From Trichoplax adhaerens (Eukaryota; Placozoa; Uniplacotomia; Trichoplacea; Trichoplacidae): 64,000 bases of DNA. Below are positions 35,946 through 49,200 of the stretch, piece by piece; the stretch's first letter is position 1, and each line of letters starts with the position of its first letter. Both the position numbers and the translations under genes were made by a program. The stretch is from contig NW_002060949.1 of assembly GCF_000150275.1 (NCBI RefSeq), positions 4,052,499 to 4,116,498 of the forward strand, in the 5' to 3' direction. The notes below the pieces were generated by a model. The model made no database searches, had not been told where the DNA came from, and was given only the letters and a program-made list of their open reading frames with translations.

Positions 35946-38309
35946 CTGAAGTAGAATAATACATACGGGGAAAAGAGGTTAGAACATAATGTAACATTTA
36001 AATAGTAATCCAATATTGTCGTATATCATATTTCTACATTTGCTGGTGTTTTATTTTTGACTAAGATAGGCTCTATTACACAATAACTATCCTATTTGAT
36101 ACCATGTTGAGTGTCAATTAATACGATATCGAATCAATTTTAGTCCAGAATAAATAATGTTAGAATGGCAAATTTAACCCCTTCCGGATCATTCATTAGT
36201 CTTTATTACTCTTCCTACTAGAATTTTCCTTTTGCCTTGACATGTTGTATCTCATAAGATTGGTTTATAGTTTTACTGATATTATAAGGAAAACAGGTAC
36301 CATCCATATCGATGACCTTTAGCCATACTATTGCAATATGAAATACCCTCGTGGTATTCATTAAATAACCTAACTACGCTACTAATCGTCTATAACATAT
36401 AATTACAGCATTTGTAGTAGTTTATTTGCTACTTGCAAGCTTATTTTCTCCCATAATAGAAATACGCGTAAATCAGTTGAATATTTTTAAATTAATTTGA
36501 AAAAGAAAATGAAGGCTACAACGAAAAATAAAGTGCTTTCCCTATTCCGCCTGCCATATAAGTACGATACCAATTGACGAATTGTTTTCGTTGGGTATTT
36601 TTTCTTACCAATTAAGAATATTAATTATTGCTTTTTATCGTTCTTTCTCCGAGTTTTTTGACAATTGATTTATTTGCTATTATATGGTTAAAATCAGTAA
36701 TTCAGAAATAATTTCAATTTCGCTATCAGTATATGTCGATAGCAGAATTCTACTATAGCAACTCATTACGGTATAATAAAGATTCAGTTCTGCTTTGCCA
36801 TAATACTATGACTAGAAAATGGTTTTCCTCATTTCTTCGATCATTTATTAAATATAGCTCGACATAACTTCTACTAAAGAATACAGTAAAAATTTATGTT
36901 ATTGATGTAAGATAGATAACTGTTTTAGCGCATTCTTGATGGTTGATATGACTCCATGCCTTATATTAAAAATTTAGATCATCAACAATATACTGCAGTA
37001 TACGCCCTTGCGTTCAATTTTTGCAACCTAATTTTTTCAATAATTTATTAATCGTTACTTATAGAATATTTCATCAGTACGATTAAACATATTAGCCGTA
37101 GAGTAAGTGTTTTTCAGAAATTTTTAATGGTCAATCTATCACTACATCTTGCCTTCTAAATTGAATTCAGTTTCAATACACCAAATGATCCCATTTTTTT
37201 TGACGATAAATGGGAGTAAAACTGAACTTTAATAATGATTATAATTACTTAGAGCATGTTTGATCAGATATAATGCATCATCACATAATTGCCCTCCGAA
37301 TTGCCTGTATGATGACATTTCATCGTAAGACAATATCAATGTTTTATCCTATAATCTAAATAATATATAATCAATTCCGATCAATTCAATCAGGAATTGA
37401 TCACAGAGTAGTTTACCGGTTCATATTAATTAATAATAACTCATTAAAAAATCTTTTCTCTATGGGCTGTTTATCGCCTGTTTGTTTATAATGTATCAGT
37501 AAGAAAATAATAATTATGAATCATTTTCACTGGTATAATAAGTAAAAGGAAATTTGACCAACATATTTCAACGCCTAACGTGAAATCGATTGCTTTTGGG
37601 CTCTAAATATGATTCCTTCCATCATTACTATCTTACTATTGCAAAAAGCGAGTAAATCGATTCAAAATGATCCCTTTGAAATGATCTTAAAAATGTGCTA
37701 TCAAATCGAATGCAAAAAGATACTTGCGGGCGTCTTGAGACATATCATTTTCACTGACTAAGATCTTTTTGTACTCAATTCACTTTTTGAATCATCCGTG
37801 AGTAGGAGTAAAAAATTTTTGAATGTTCGCCTTAAAACTCTTACATTGGGCCTTTAAAAGGTTACTTTTGAATCACTTTGCACGATAGATTATACAGTAA
37901 GTAAAATAGATCAATCAATGTCTTTACATACGAAACAGAGAAGAATTGAATTCTTTATCCTGGCTCTATATTGTTTTATACTAGCGCATTTTTCAATTCC
38001 TATCTTCTTTTGACAACGGCAGATAATTACAGGTGAAATTTTTGGGGGCTCTAATACCGCATGAAATAGCCATTTTCAATGATTTCTGTTGCGTACACTG
38101 ATGAAACAAGTATTCTAAAAGTAATCATTTTTATTCCTAGTTATCAATATTATGATATTCCTTTTGATCTAGAGTAAAAAATTGTCTCCGAAATGGTTCC
38201 TTGTCGGATTCTATCTGTATCATTTATCATTTAAAAATTCTATTTTACTCGTGATGAGAAATGAATATTTAAGTCTATTCTATGTCTAATCCAAACAACT
38301 TTACCCTAG
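35946..38309. other. no gene recognised (probable intron of the minus-strand TSP1 gene)
   Basis: I looked for a nearer signal-peptide exon on the minus strand and found none. A plus-strand 50-codon frame starting at about 37608 (MIPSIITILLLQKASK) is unconvincing. Confidence 0.3.
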
Positions 38310-38967
38310 CTAACGGATAATTTGAATCCATTCGTTCCTTTACTAATAAATATTCATATAGAAAATAAAAAAGTATTTCACACGGTTAAGGATAGAGTAA
38401 AGAAGAATATCAATTATGGCCGCTGGCACAATGTATTTCCTATAATTATCACATCATGGAATGAAAAAGAAAAAATGTCTACCAATACTGCCTACCGAAT
38501 CAACTCGATCAGCTATTGCTCCGTTTTCTCTTCTACTTAATATCTAGTAATATCGCCTGCCGATTTAACTCGAACAATTATTGTTCTACTTTCTCATCTA
38601 CTTTCCTATAGTGCATCGATTTGGCAAGCTAGTAATGTAGAAACAATCGTTTTCTATCTGACATTATTTTAAAACACTAAATTATCAATGATGGATAGAC
38701 TGTTTCCTATTTTTCTAGTAGACAGTGTGTAACAATATATTTTCAATGGCTACGGTACTTTCGATAAGCAGTTGTGTCTATTCCTCTAGTGGAATGGATA
38801 AATCCGTTTTCTTGTCTAGCAGTTGTGACAATTCTATGACTTACATGAAACAGTTTGACTTGGATCTAGCAACAACGATTAAGATTGTAGTCCAACTTGT
38901 CACTGAATTATCAATTTTCCGGCTTTTTTTTTCGCTCTTTATGACCGTTGTTATTGCCGTGGTTTGA
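38310..38967 (+). other. possible exons of an unrecognised secreted protein
   Basis: The frame 38310-38540 follows a good acceptor (CAACTTTACCCTAG, phase 0). The frame 38726-38967 follows the acceptor CTAGTAGACAG in phase 1 and ends in a hydrophobic segment (FRLFFSLFMTVVIAVV) directly before TGA, like a GPI signal. No start exon or family was identified. Within it, about 55 bp (actgcctaccgaatcaactc) is duplicated 66 bp downstream. Confidence 0.22.
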
Positions 38968-39350
38968 ACGGTATAAGATGCGGAAAATGGAAATGAAAAT
39001 ACAGCGCTTTGTAATAGCTTGTTGCTTTCACTTCAAACGTTTTATTTAAACTAATTAAAGTCAGTTCAATTAATGTTCCTACTTTCATTTAAAGTAAAGA
39101 AAAATAAAGGAAGCAATAGCCCACGTTTATCATTAAAAATTATAAATTGATTCAATTGGCCTGGCCGAATCATACATCGATGCAACAGTATCATCAATGA
39201 CCTGTCCATGGAGAATAAACCCAACCTGGGAATGGATTTTTATTGGATAGACTGACTCTCATGACTGCCATTAGATTTTCAAGTACTATAAATTGGCCGC
39301 CAATTAAGATTGAATCTAATTTGAACTCAATTTGTATCGGTAAAACTTAC

Positions 39351-39483
39351 TAATGGTTTCAGTTTCTTGAACATTATTTGATAGGAGGCTAAAAGACATT
39401 TCAAAACAGTTGATAGGCCGAATGGATACCATTGCCAACAACAAAATGGCTACCAAAGACATTGAAAGTTTAGTCGTCGTCAT
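39351..39483 (-). CDS. signal-peptide exon, probably exon 1 of the minus-strand TSP1 gene
   Basis: ATG at 39483 starts MTTTKLSMSLVAILLLAMVS, a typical signal peptide, followed by about 24 residues. The exon ends at ATTA|GTAAGT in phase 1. That phase matches all the downstream mini-exons at 35.5-35.9 kb. The link is inferred from phase, strand and the layout of the paralogue; it could instead begin a different secreted protein. Confidence 0.45.
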
Positions 39484-39504
39484 TCTGAATAAATTGTATT
39501 TCAA

Positions 39505-41284
39505 ACTAAGTTCTTTTTCCTATTTATAATGCAAATACATAAGAGAAGAAATCAATGAATAGCTGAAGCTATCTTGAATATTAAAGCAAAGAAAAGCGCA
39601 AAGGATAAGAAATAAAATTGTTTTACTATAGGTGCAAACAAAGTGAAAGTGGCAAGAAAGGAGAAGAAAAAAATAGATAATAGATTAAAACTATGATGCA
39701 AAATTGAAACGATCTGTAATAATTATAGCGTAGTATATCTAAAATACTATCACAGTGATGATAAAATTCCGAAAATGATCATTACAAGCCTATCATAGCC
39801 TGCTATTCTGGTTCTGCGCTTTGCGTCACTTATCATTTTTTCACCAAAATAAATTTATTGACATCTAAATTGAATAGCATGTTCAACTACTCAATCTCGT
39901 TACAAAATGGGTTTTCTTTAGGTAAGATTATTAATTCGCATACGCGGTATAGAGATTTTACAAGTTCAGTGTAAAAGATACGATCATAAAATGGATAACG
40001 TACTAAGTAGGGGAAAAAGACATCTAATCACACGATAGTAATATATTAGAAGCTTCTCTTGAGGAACCTATTCTAAATAGAACGAAGATGAAAATTTGAT
40101 AGTCCTTCTCTTCACACAAAAGCAATACTGGCAAAACAGTAGGGAAAGGGCAGAAGGACTAATTATTTGATTACTACTTTCGACGATGCGTTTTTCCAAG
40201 ATTGTAGAATGAACTATTCTAAAGGTTGACACTGTCAACAGCAGCAAGATTTGGAGTCAAACATAGAGTGGCGCGTTTGGATATAAAATATTTTAAAAAT
40301 TGAAGAAAAGGAAATAACGGTATAAAATTCCTTATCCAATTTTACAGATTCAGTTTTGTTTTATCTGAATCTAGTTTTTCACTTGAAAATGAAAAATTGG
40401 ATAACTAATATCATTGCAAATAAGAATCAATAATATGGAGTTAAAATAAGTTGGAAGCCAATGATTACTTTTTATCGAAATATACAATCTAGATCCAAAT
40501 CGACTGGCTAGCTTACCTGTTCAAATGAGTGGAGAAAATCGACACCACAAATGGAAAATAGATTTACAGTGAAAAAGTATAGATGGAACGAACTACGAAA
40601 TATCAATAAGCAAATGAGAAAAAGTGACTGCAATACCTAAATGAATACCTTTGAGTAATGTTGACGTCATGTTTATTCCTGCAGTTGCCATGGCAGATAA
40701 TAATATATTAAAATCTAATGATACCCAATAATTTCTCGACATCTGCTCAATATTGACTGTTGTTGAATGAATAGCAATGAGGGCATTGATAGTCAAAGAT
40801 GGCTGTTATTCGTCAATGTCACCATGATTGATCTATTCTAAATGAAAATGGCAACAATTGATTGGGTAATCAATCAAGATGAATTGTCTATTGACCAGAA
40901 TCGATGCCTTTTTTGTATCATAATTTAAACAGTTATTACCTTATACTATTCTTTTGCATTAATCCTTCATTTTTAATTGAAATGAGGGGAGAAATAAACA
41001 ATTCAATTCACCCATTCATCTACAATTCCTTAAAATAGTTATAGGCTTTTTCATCGATAGCATGACTAACTGATGAGAAGCCGAATCAACCTTCTTTCTC
41101 TTTCACTCCCTACTTTTTCCAATAATAAAAATGAAAAAGAGAATTCGGTACTATATCATTATCTCGCTTTATAAAAGAGAGTCATCAATACTATTCAATA
41201 ATCATGACTACCCATACATATACTGAAAAGCGATAGGTAGATTATCTATTTCATTTTCCCCCTCTCCTCTATCTCTATGATTCA
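39505..41284. other. no gene recognised
   Basis: AT-rich. A minus-strand frame at 40593-40796 lacks an ATG at its start and resembles nothing known. Confidence 0.35.
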
Positions 41285-41920
41285 TCGGTGTGTGCCTAAC
41301 TGATTAGCAAAAATAGTGGCCGATAAATTTAGTTTAAAAAATTACTATATTAAGAACGACATTGTAGTTCATCAATATCATATAAACTAATAGAAACTAA
41401 AGCCCTACTTCAGTCTATTCATAAATACTCCTATCTTATGTCAATGAACCTATTTAATAGAGACGATAACCAAGTTTATTGGACTGTGGCTAACTGATTA
41501 GCAGAAGTAGTGGCTAATAAATTCAATGTAAAAAAATTACTATATTAAGAACAACATTATTGTAAATTGATATCATGTAAAATAACAGCAATAAAACCTA
41601 TTGCAATTTCTTTATAGAGGCTTCTATCCTATGTCAATTACCCTATTTAATAGAGACGATAGTCAGACATTACTGTACATTGATATCAAGTAAACTAACA
41701 GAAATAAAACCTATTTCAATCTATTCATAAAGGCTCCTATCCAATGTTAATTGACCTATTTAATAGAGACGATAGCTATCGGTGTACGGCTAACTAATTA
41801 GCAAAACAGTGGCCGTTAAATTAACGTAGAAATTGTTGTATTAGGAGAGACAGTATCCTAGATTATCTTAGGCTTCAATCCTATGCCAATGAACCCATCT
41901 AATAGAGATGGTAGCCATTT
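41285..41920. repeat. degenerate tandem repeat, three to four copies
   Basis: The motifs ggctaactgattagca, agtggccgataaatt and cctatttaatagagacgata recur (starts at about 41295, 41490 and 41785, with a partial copy at about 41670). Unit length is about 195 bp where complete. Copies are clearly diverged. Confidence 0.8.
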
Positions 41921-42144
41921 TATCTATCCTAACATTGTAGAAAGTGCCTTCTAATATTCGTTTTGGCCTCGACTCTTGTCACTTTCTTCGACAATCGTGC
42001 TTATTGTGATCGAATCATTTTAAACTGAGGGCGTAAACAAACTGATATTGACAATTCTGAAGTTTAAGATTTTATTTATCTTAGCACTATAACCGCCAAA
42101 TTCCAACGTTACGCTACTATTGATTAAAAATAATCTCAATTTAT

Positions 42145-42515
42145 GCTGTAGATAGATGTGTCTCAAATTTTCTACGACTCGACAGTGCTTGACTCTATTA
42201 ATCTTGATATCATATTTGATATAATTAGAATAATGATGCCGTGAAATAATAGATTCATCTCAAATTCTCTGTAGTTTGATAAGTTTTGAGTTCAGTAATC
42301 CTGATCTGCTAAACAATATAATCATAAATAAAGGTATTCACAATTAAGGCTACTTTAGATTCATGCCGTGGATACATCCGTCGAGAGTTTCCTACAGCAT
42401 GATCAAGCTCGATTTCAATCTTGAAACCACAACCGGCCAAATCGACACTAAGACCAATATTGATCAAGCTATTCTGATTTTTGATATCGTATTTTCCAGT
42501 GTTTTGCTATTTCTT
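42145..42515. repeat. degenerate repeats of about 105 bp, with a minus-strand open frame
   Basis: A segment with tctcaaatt(t)tct(a/g)...gat...tt(g)a...aatc(t/c)tgat recurs at about 42150, 42247 and 42368. On the minus strand, 42515-42327 is open for about 62 codons after the acceptor-like CCTAAGAAATAG (with KYDIKNQNSLINIGLSVDLA). The other copies are interrupted by stops. It is either a decayed exon family or a non-coding repeat. Confidence 0.4.
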
Positions 42516-42981
42516 AGGACTAAATTTGACTTTAACGCTACAGAACACGGATAAATGATTCCGGATTTATTCGTAATTTTTGGATGATTTTACATATTAT
42601 TTTTTGATGCCTTTTTACTTCTGGACGAAAAGGAAATGCTATTAGCGTATGTTTAGACACTATGTCTGTGTGTGGTTATTACTATAGATCGAATTGAAAA
42701 TTTCGGTAGGTTCTAAAGTCTTCTTTTGGATGATATAAAGATATATTTTCAATCTTTACTAACATAGTGTAGTTTCAAGGCTACAGTTGCGCTACATCAG
42801 ACGCTTCATGTTGATGCCTTCGATAGATTGATACCTTAGCGTGCGATTTAAAATTGCTAAAGATACATTCTGCTTCATTCTTAAATTCTTCACAAAATAA
42901 ATAAATTATCTCGAAATTTTCAATTATACCGATGAGATAGTAGATACAAATCAATTTTAACGTAAATTGAATTCCATAAAT

Positions 42982-43230
42982 TTAACTCTTTAGTGGCGAA
43001 TGTAAAATGCCTCTGTTAAAATCGGATGGCATAGGAAGTAGCATATCAATTATCATCTCCACCGTCATTTCGTAGTAAGTTATCCTACAAATATCTTGCT
43101 CTATTTTGAAACGTGCCACAAATTTATTGAATTTGAACTTCTCCATATCCAGGAAATGTACACTCTTAACATTGGAAAGGACCGAAAGTAGTGCTAAAAA
43201 TAATATTAATTTCTGCGATCTAATACACAT
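42982..43230 (-). CDS. possible small secreted protein
   Basis: An 82-codon frame starting at ATG 43230 has a convincing signal peptide (MCIRSQKLILFLALLSVLSN). It is followed by a charged region (MEKFKFNKFVARFKIEQDIC) and ends at TAA. Only one cysteine lies in the mature part. It could be a complete small gene or a first exon, but no strong donor was found. No family is recognised. Confidence 0.35.
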   Translation of the reverse strand: MCIRSQKLILFLALLSVLSNVKSVHFLDMEKFKFNKFVARFKIEQDICRITYYEMTVEMIIDMLLPMPSDFNRGILHSPLKS

Positions 43231-46200
43231 CTTGCCTTATTTCTTATCGTATTAAAGCCTCAGACATGACCCTACTTACCCAATAGTACAGCACGTTTTC
43301 ATGTATTCTTAACTAATATTTACAACACTCCTCTTTTTACTAATTCTATTTCATAAACGAGATTGAAAAAAGGTTCATTGTCGAACTATCTACAGTTCAA
43401 AGACCACATATGGTATATCTTAACAGAATAAACTATATTGAAATTACGGCTGATTGGATCAATACCTTTCTTAATTTACTGTGAATCGTTTAGTTATATT
43501 CTGAGTTCCATAATTTAAATTTTTACACAGGTTAGAAAGTCAAAATTAAACTGTGTAGATTTAGCTGCCTAAGCTATAAACTAATAGCGTATCAAAACCT
43601 TATTGCATATAAATTAGTGTAGTTCACTCCTATATTTAATTTTAGTGAAGCACTGAATAAGTAGAAATTAATAAAAAGTGTTATTTAATAATCATGTAAG
43701 TAATTCGGTACTTTACTATTGAAATCGACCCAGATTTAGCAGCTATAGTGAATTTCCAACGATTAACCATAAATATATAGAAGCTTCGGGTCGTTTAAAT
43801 TCCATAGATAGGTCTGCTGATTGTAAATAAAATTACATTTTGTGTTTATATGAAGTATTCGTGATATCTTTAATAGTACATGATGTAAGATGAAATGAAT
43901 CATTAACTTATTTGTTTCATATACGTATATCTCAATATCTCATCTCCCATTCATGATATCGCTATATAAAATGAAATTAGATCCTGCATTAACAGTATAC
44001 CATCGGATACATTGCTAATAGTAACCTATTGGAAGAAATAAATGTATGTTTTCTTCCATGTCCATGCACTACATTCTGGAATAAATTCCTTACATCTCTC
44101 TGATGTTAGGTTTAGAGCTAGTAATGCTATCCTATGAGATGAAATACTTTAAAATCATTAATTATTTTATATTAATCGTTTCTGCGCATTTATTTTGCCT
44201 TTAATTAAATCTCGATAAATGTTTATAAAATAAAATTAATACCTCTTACTAACGTCCTACTTTTTCAGTGGTCAATATGACAGATAATACTATACTAGAA
44301 CCTTTACGTAAACGATTTTAATAGCTGGAAAGCAATTAATAATAGATAGTTTTAGAGCTAAACTAGAATACGAATGAAGCTAACTTTATTTCTGCGGCAG
44401 TACTTAACATATACGTATATCAAGCGGATATGAAATTTTCATTATCTGCTATCAACATATCAATAAAATACCTCTAATTTTATTACTAATGACTGATGTA
44501 TCTTTGAGAAACAGAATATTTAAAATTACCTAAAAATTGTGAATACTTTCGTCATGCTTCATATTATCGTTACAATAAAACGGATTCTTTGTGTGTCCCA
44601 CCTCAGAAACATTTGTGGTCTGTAGCTAGAGATATTATGAAACTGATTAACACCCACTATTGAATGATTTACTTTATCCTCTTTTAGATATTATTGCAGA
44701 TATGCTCGTTACTAACATCATAAGCTTATTGATATAAGCATACATATTTAGTATTTCTAGCTCAAAAATGGAAATCTCACTTTATCTACTAATAACTAAC
44801 TGTAGTATGTACAAACTGCTTTGAGACTAATAAAATTTTTGATAGAGAATTCTTAGTATTGTAGCTGATGGCTGATCCTGATCTCCATACGAATATTTAA
44901 AAGCATTTGTAATGCAGCTCCAAAAATAGCTTAAGACTAAGATCATAAAATTATCCAAGAATAGATCGAATTGTACGTTAGATTGTAAGGTTGGGCTAGT
45001 AATTATTTCCAGATTATATTTACGGTACGTATTGTGGTCATAAATCGTTGATTTCTGTTAGAGACAGTAGGCTGATTGAAGGTAGTTAGTATGACTTAAC
45101 GAACTAATTTATGTAATAAAGTGAAATTTTACTGGACATCAAAGTTCTCACAGAAATACTTTCAAGGCCTTATATCATAATATTCTTCACTCATTCTCAA
45201 ATATCTTATATTGCATCATCCACATGCTCGGTCTACGTATAAGCTCATTGATATCTTATGTACTATACAATGCACATATTTCTGGAAAAGTTTGAAGCAA
45301 TGTATTCTTTGACTAATATTCCTATATGATACTTGATTCAGTCTATATGTAATGCGAATGATTTATCATTAGTAGCACTTATCGCGAATGTACTCTAATC
45401 AAATTTTTAACTCAAAGAAACTTTTAATATTACATTTTCAATATCCTCATGCTGCATAAAATTTTAGATCGCTTCCCCTAGATGATAATATATCCATTCT
45501 CCAAACTATTTCAGATACGCGCTCATTAGTCACCTATTAATAATTTAGCATCAATATTTCCTATCTGAAGTAGGATCAACGCAAATATCCTAATAAATAC
45601 ATTTTCAATATTTAATAAAACGGATCAAATATTAAGTAAGATGTTACTTCATTTACTTTTGTTCTCAATACAATAACAATTCATTATCCTTCTTTTACTT
45701 TGTTTAATAAGATATTGATCTAAAAATAAAATATATCCAAAATATTATCATCTTAATTAAACTATTAAGAATTAAATAGTAACAAGAGGTAACGCCTAGT
45801 TGATGTGATCGGTCAATTAAAATTATTCTACGAAATCAATTATTATGCAGCAACTAACAAAATAGAAAGTGCATTTATCGTATAATTTGAGTGGCATTGA
45901 TGAGAAGTAGTACTAAATAACTAATGAACAATTTACACCGAATTTATCACCTTACATTGAGCAATATTAATGAAGCGTAATGACAGATAACAATTAGCAT
46001 GATGTATAAAAATAACACTAGGCGGAAAAATAATTTACTGCTTAATATTCAATAATGTTGATGAATAAGGATTGTAGACAACATACGCTGTATCGATATG
46101 CTGTTGAGTTAATATTTAACTATAATCATTATTTTCTATTCTAATCATAAAACTGTAACTAATATGTAAATGTAGATGTAAAGTATGATGGACTTACCGC

Positions 46201-49200
46201 CCAATACAGTATTAACTGTAGTAAGTGATGTTAATGTATGATAGTAGAAGATAATATTGATCATAGAGCAGTATACGGAGTTAACTTGCCGTTTAATGTT
46301 AAGTAGTACATATATAAATCATATTTAGTAATCAATATTAAACAACAATAAGACACTTTCCAACAAAATTTGAATAATACTAATGGAATAAAATCATTTC
46401 CAACAAAGGGCAAGATGTAGAACTCACTTATAGTCGGACTTGGAGTAGTATTGATACGATACGAATTTAGCAGGTACTAACGACTACTGTGATGTTCCCC
46501 ACGAAATTTTTAAAAAATGCTAAAAGGAAATTATTCTATTGATATTAAAAATTATAAAATATATTGAATTATTCAATAAATTGCCTGATACCCCACGATA
46601 ACAAGTAGATATGTAATCAAAGAAAAGATTAGCCGCCAGGTAGGTAATTCTTCAAGATAGGCAGAAATAGACTAATAGTAGTCATTTGTGCTAGTTTTAA
46701 TTAAAAGCAATTAGCATTAACTTTAATGATCAGACCTCGTGTAAATATATTAGATTCATAATTATACACTATTTAAAATATCGAAATTTCATTGTAATAG
46801 GTGATTGCTTGTTACAGTGTTAAATACTGTATTACAGTAGAAATAACTATGTTAGGATAATTCTGTTAGACTATCCTTATTTAGTTAACTTCTAATTTGG
46901 ATATACTGTATTTTAATATAGCACTGACTTTTTATGACAGTGACACTTATACACATACTGAAATTATAATAGTTATAATAGGGAATGCAAATCATCTGCT
47001 TACAGTTCGAATCATTGTGATTGTAATTTACTTATGGTAGACTGTAAATTATCATGGAAATGTTCCGTGATAGGACATATCGTAATCTGACTATTCTGTA
47101 TTAGTCATTACATGTCTATGTTCGTAAATACTGTTGTCTGCATTAAGGGAGCAGTAGCTAAAATTAATATCTAATTCAGTAAATGATTCTAATGTTAATT
47201 GTATTAACTATGACTCATGAACTATTGAGGAATAGTATATAAATGCAGTATATCGTGAAATAAAGAAGAATTGTCCAACTTAGTGTTTAACGTAAAATAC
47301 GAGGCGTTTAAGTCTTTGTGTAGTCTGCTAGTAGAGCAAAAGTGTTTGCGATAGTGCAGATATCGTTCCTTGATACGTGGTTCAAGGAATTGACTTATTG
47401 ATCGTATATTGCGTTATCTTGTTGCAAAGCTGTTTTGTGACATTGCTATATAATTAACATAACAAATTTCGATAGAAACAGAAATCATTCTTAAAGTAAT
47501 TAGAAATTGTTTTAATGTCAACAATATCATAAAGCATTGTAAAGTATCAATTAGTGATATCTAATATCGTAAAAATTATTTAATTAGATAATGAAGAAAA
47601 TGTTAAATTTGTAATCATTCACAGTTTATAGTTTAAAAGATTTTGCTATAATTGTTAATGATAGCATGTGCCATGACGTAAGACGCGAGAATAACAGTAA
47701 AAATTTAAGGGCTGATTATAAATTGTTTCTTATAAGTACTGTAAAACATTGATTACTAATCTAAAACTTATAAGAAGTTTAAAACTCCGAAACTGATCAC
47801 ATTGGTATTTTCATGTATTACTGTCTTCAATTTAATTATAAGTAAGTCTATTTATAATATGCATAATTGCATCTATGTATTTATCATTAGTGCATTAGTT
47901 CGCTCAATTTTAAAGAAAAAGGATGCATTAGTAATTTATTTAACATCACAAAGCCGGCATATGAATACCACGCCTCTTGTCGCGCCGTAATAGGTAATGT
48001 AATTACTATTCTAATGGCTCTTACAGCCGAACAATATGAATGTAATAGCATATACAGTGGAGCATACCATGAAATTCTCAGATGACTACTCTTTTAATTC
48101 TGCATTTATCAAAGCAACAGAATCATAAATTCAATTTTGCTCCTCTCTACATATCTTGACGTAAATTGACAATGCAGTCTTGAAAGTATTTAAACTATTA
48201 ATGGTCTGTATTGATTTTAAAAGTTATTTCTCCACCGTTACTTTAAAAATTACAAAGTGTAAAAATTGGGTTTAAGGCAAGAAACGTCCTACTATCTACG
48301 TCCTTTGCTGCATTTTACAAATAATAATGTTACTCTGCAGTAAACTGCTAGAACACTAGAAAATTTGGTAAATGCAACTATCCGGCTGCAAAATTACTTG
48401 CAAAATTTTTTATTGCCAGTAATACAAACTCTAGATGTGATAACTATAACGTAAATAATAGAATATTATTCTTTAAAATTTACTGCTGTAAATAAGTTCT
48501 ACATAGAACAAAATTTACTGCAAGCATATACACTACAGATAAAGGGCTGAAATAGCAGGTGTTAGCGTGCCAAATTCAGTTCATTATTTCTGATATCCAA
48601 CAAAGTTATATGAATAAACGAGCAATACGACATCGGAATGTTATCAATGCGTTCTCTACGCTGTGTTATTATATAATACAACAGTAGGCCATCTCCAATC
48701 ACTAGAATTCCTAAGTACCGTTACGGAAAACTATTCCTAAAATAATTAAATAAAAAATACGCGTATGTCCCATACCTCTTGAAAGGCGACAACATATATA
48801 CCTTCTGGTGCATAATAAATTTGTTTATTTGTTCCATTCAATATCTATAGTAATCAAAACAGCTTGAATATTGTCAATATGCATAAAATCTCTCGGGCTT
48901 TAAAATCACAGTATACGCTAAAATCTATAAGCTATTTTTCCAATTATATTACCGAAACTTTTCTAAAAAATTAATTGTTATAAAATATAGTATGTACTTT
49001 GCAATTGCGCAAGTTATCTATTCACACGCAAGCATTTTCTTCCTCTTATTATTGCTAGAAAGTAAAAATACTTGATAATGGCCGAGGTACTTGTTCGTAT
49101 GTAACTACTCCTACACTATACGATATTCCATGCAATAAAAGCTATAATCTATCTTCCTACGATATTACACAGGAATTAATTTCTGCCTTGTTTGATAAAT

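Noticed and set aside
40593-40796. 67-codon minus-strand frame with a possible phase-1 donor
   Set aside because: It has no ATG at the start, no clear acceptor agreement and no family resemblance.
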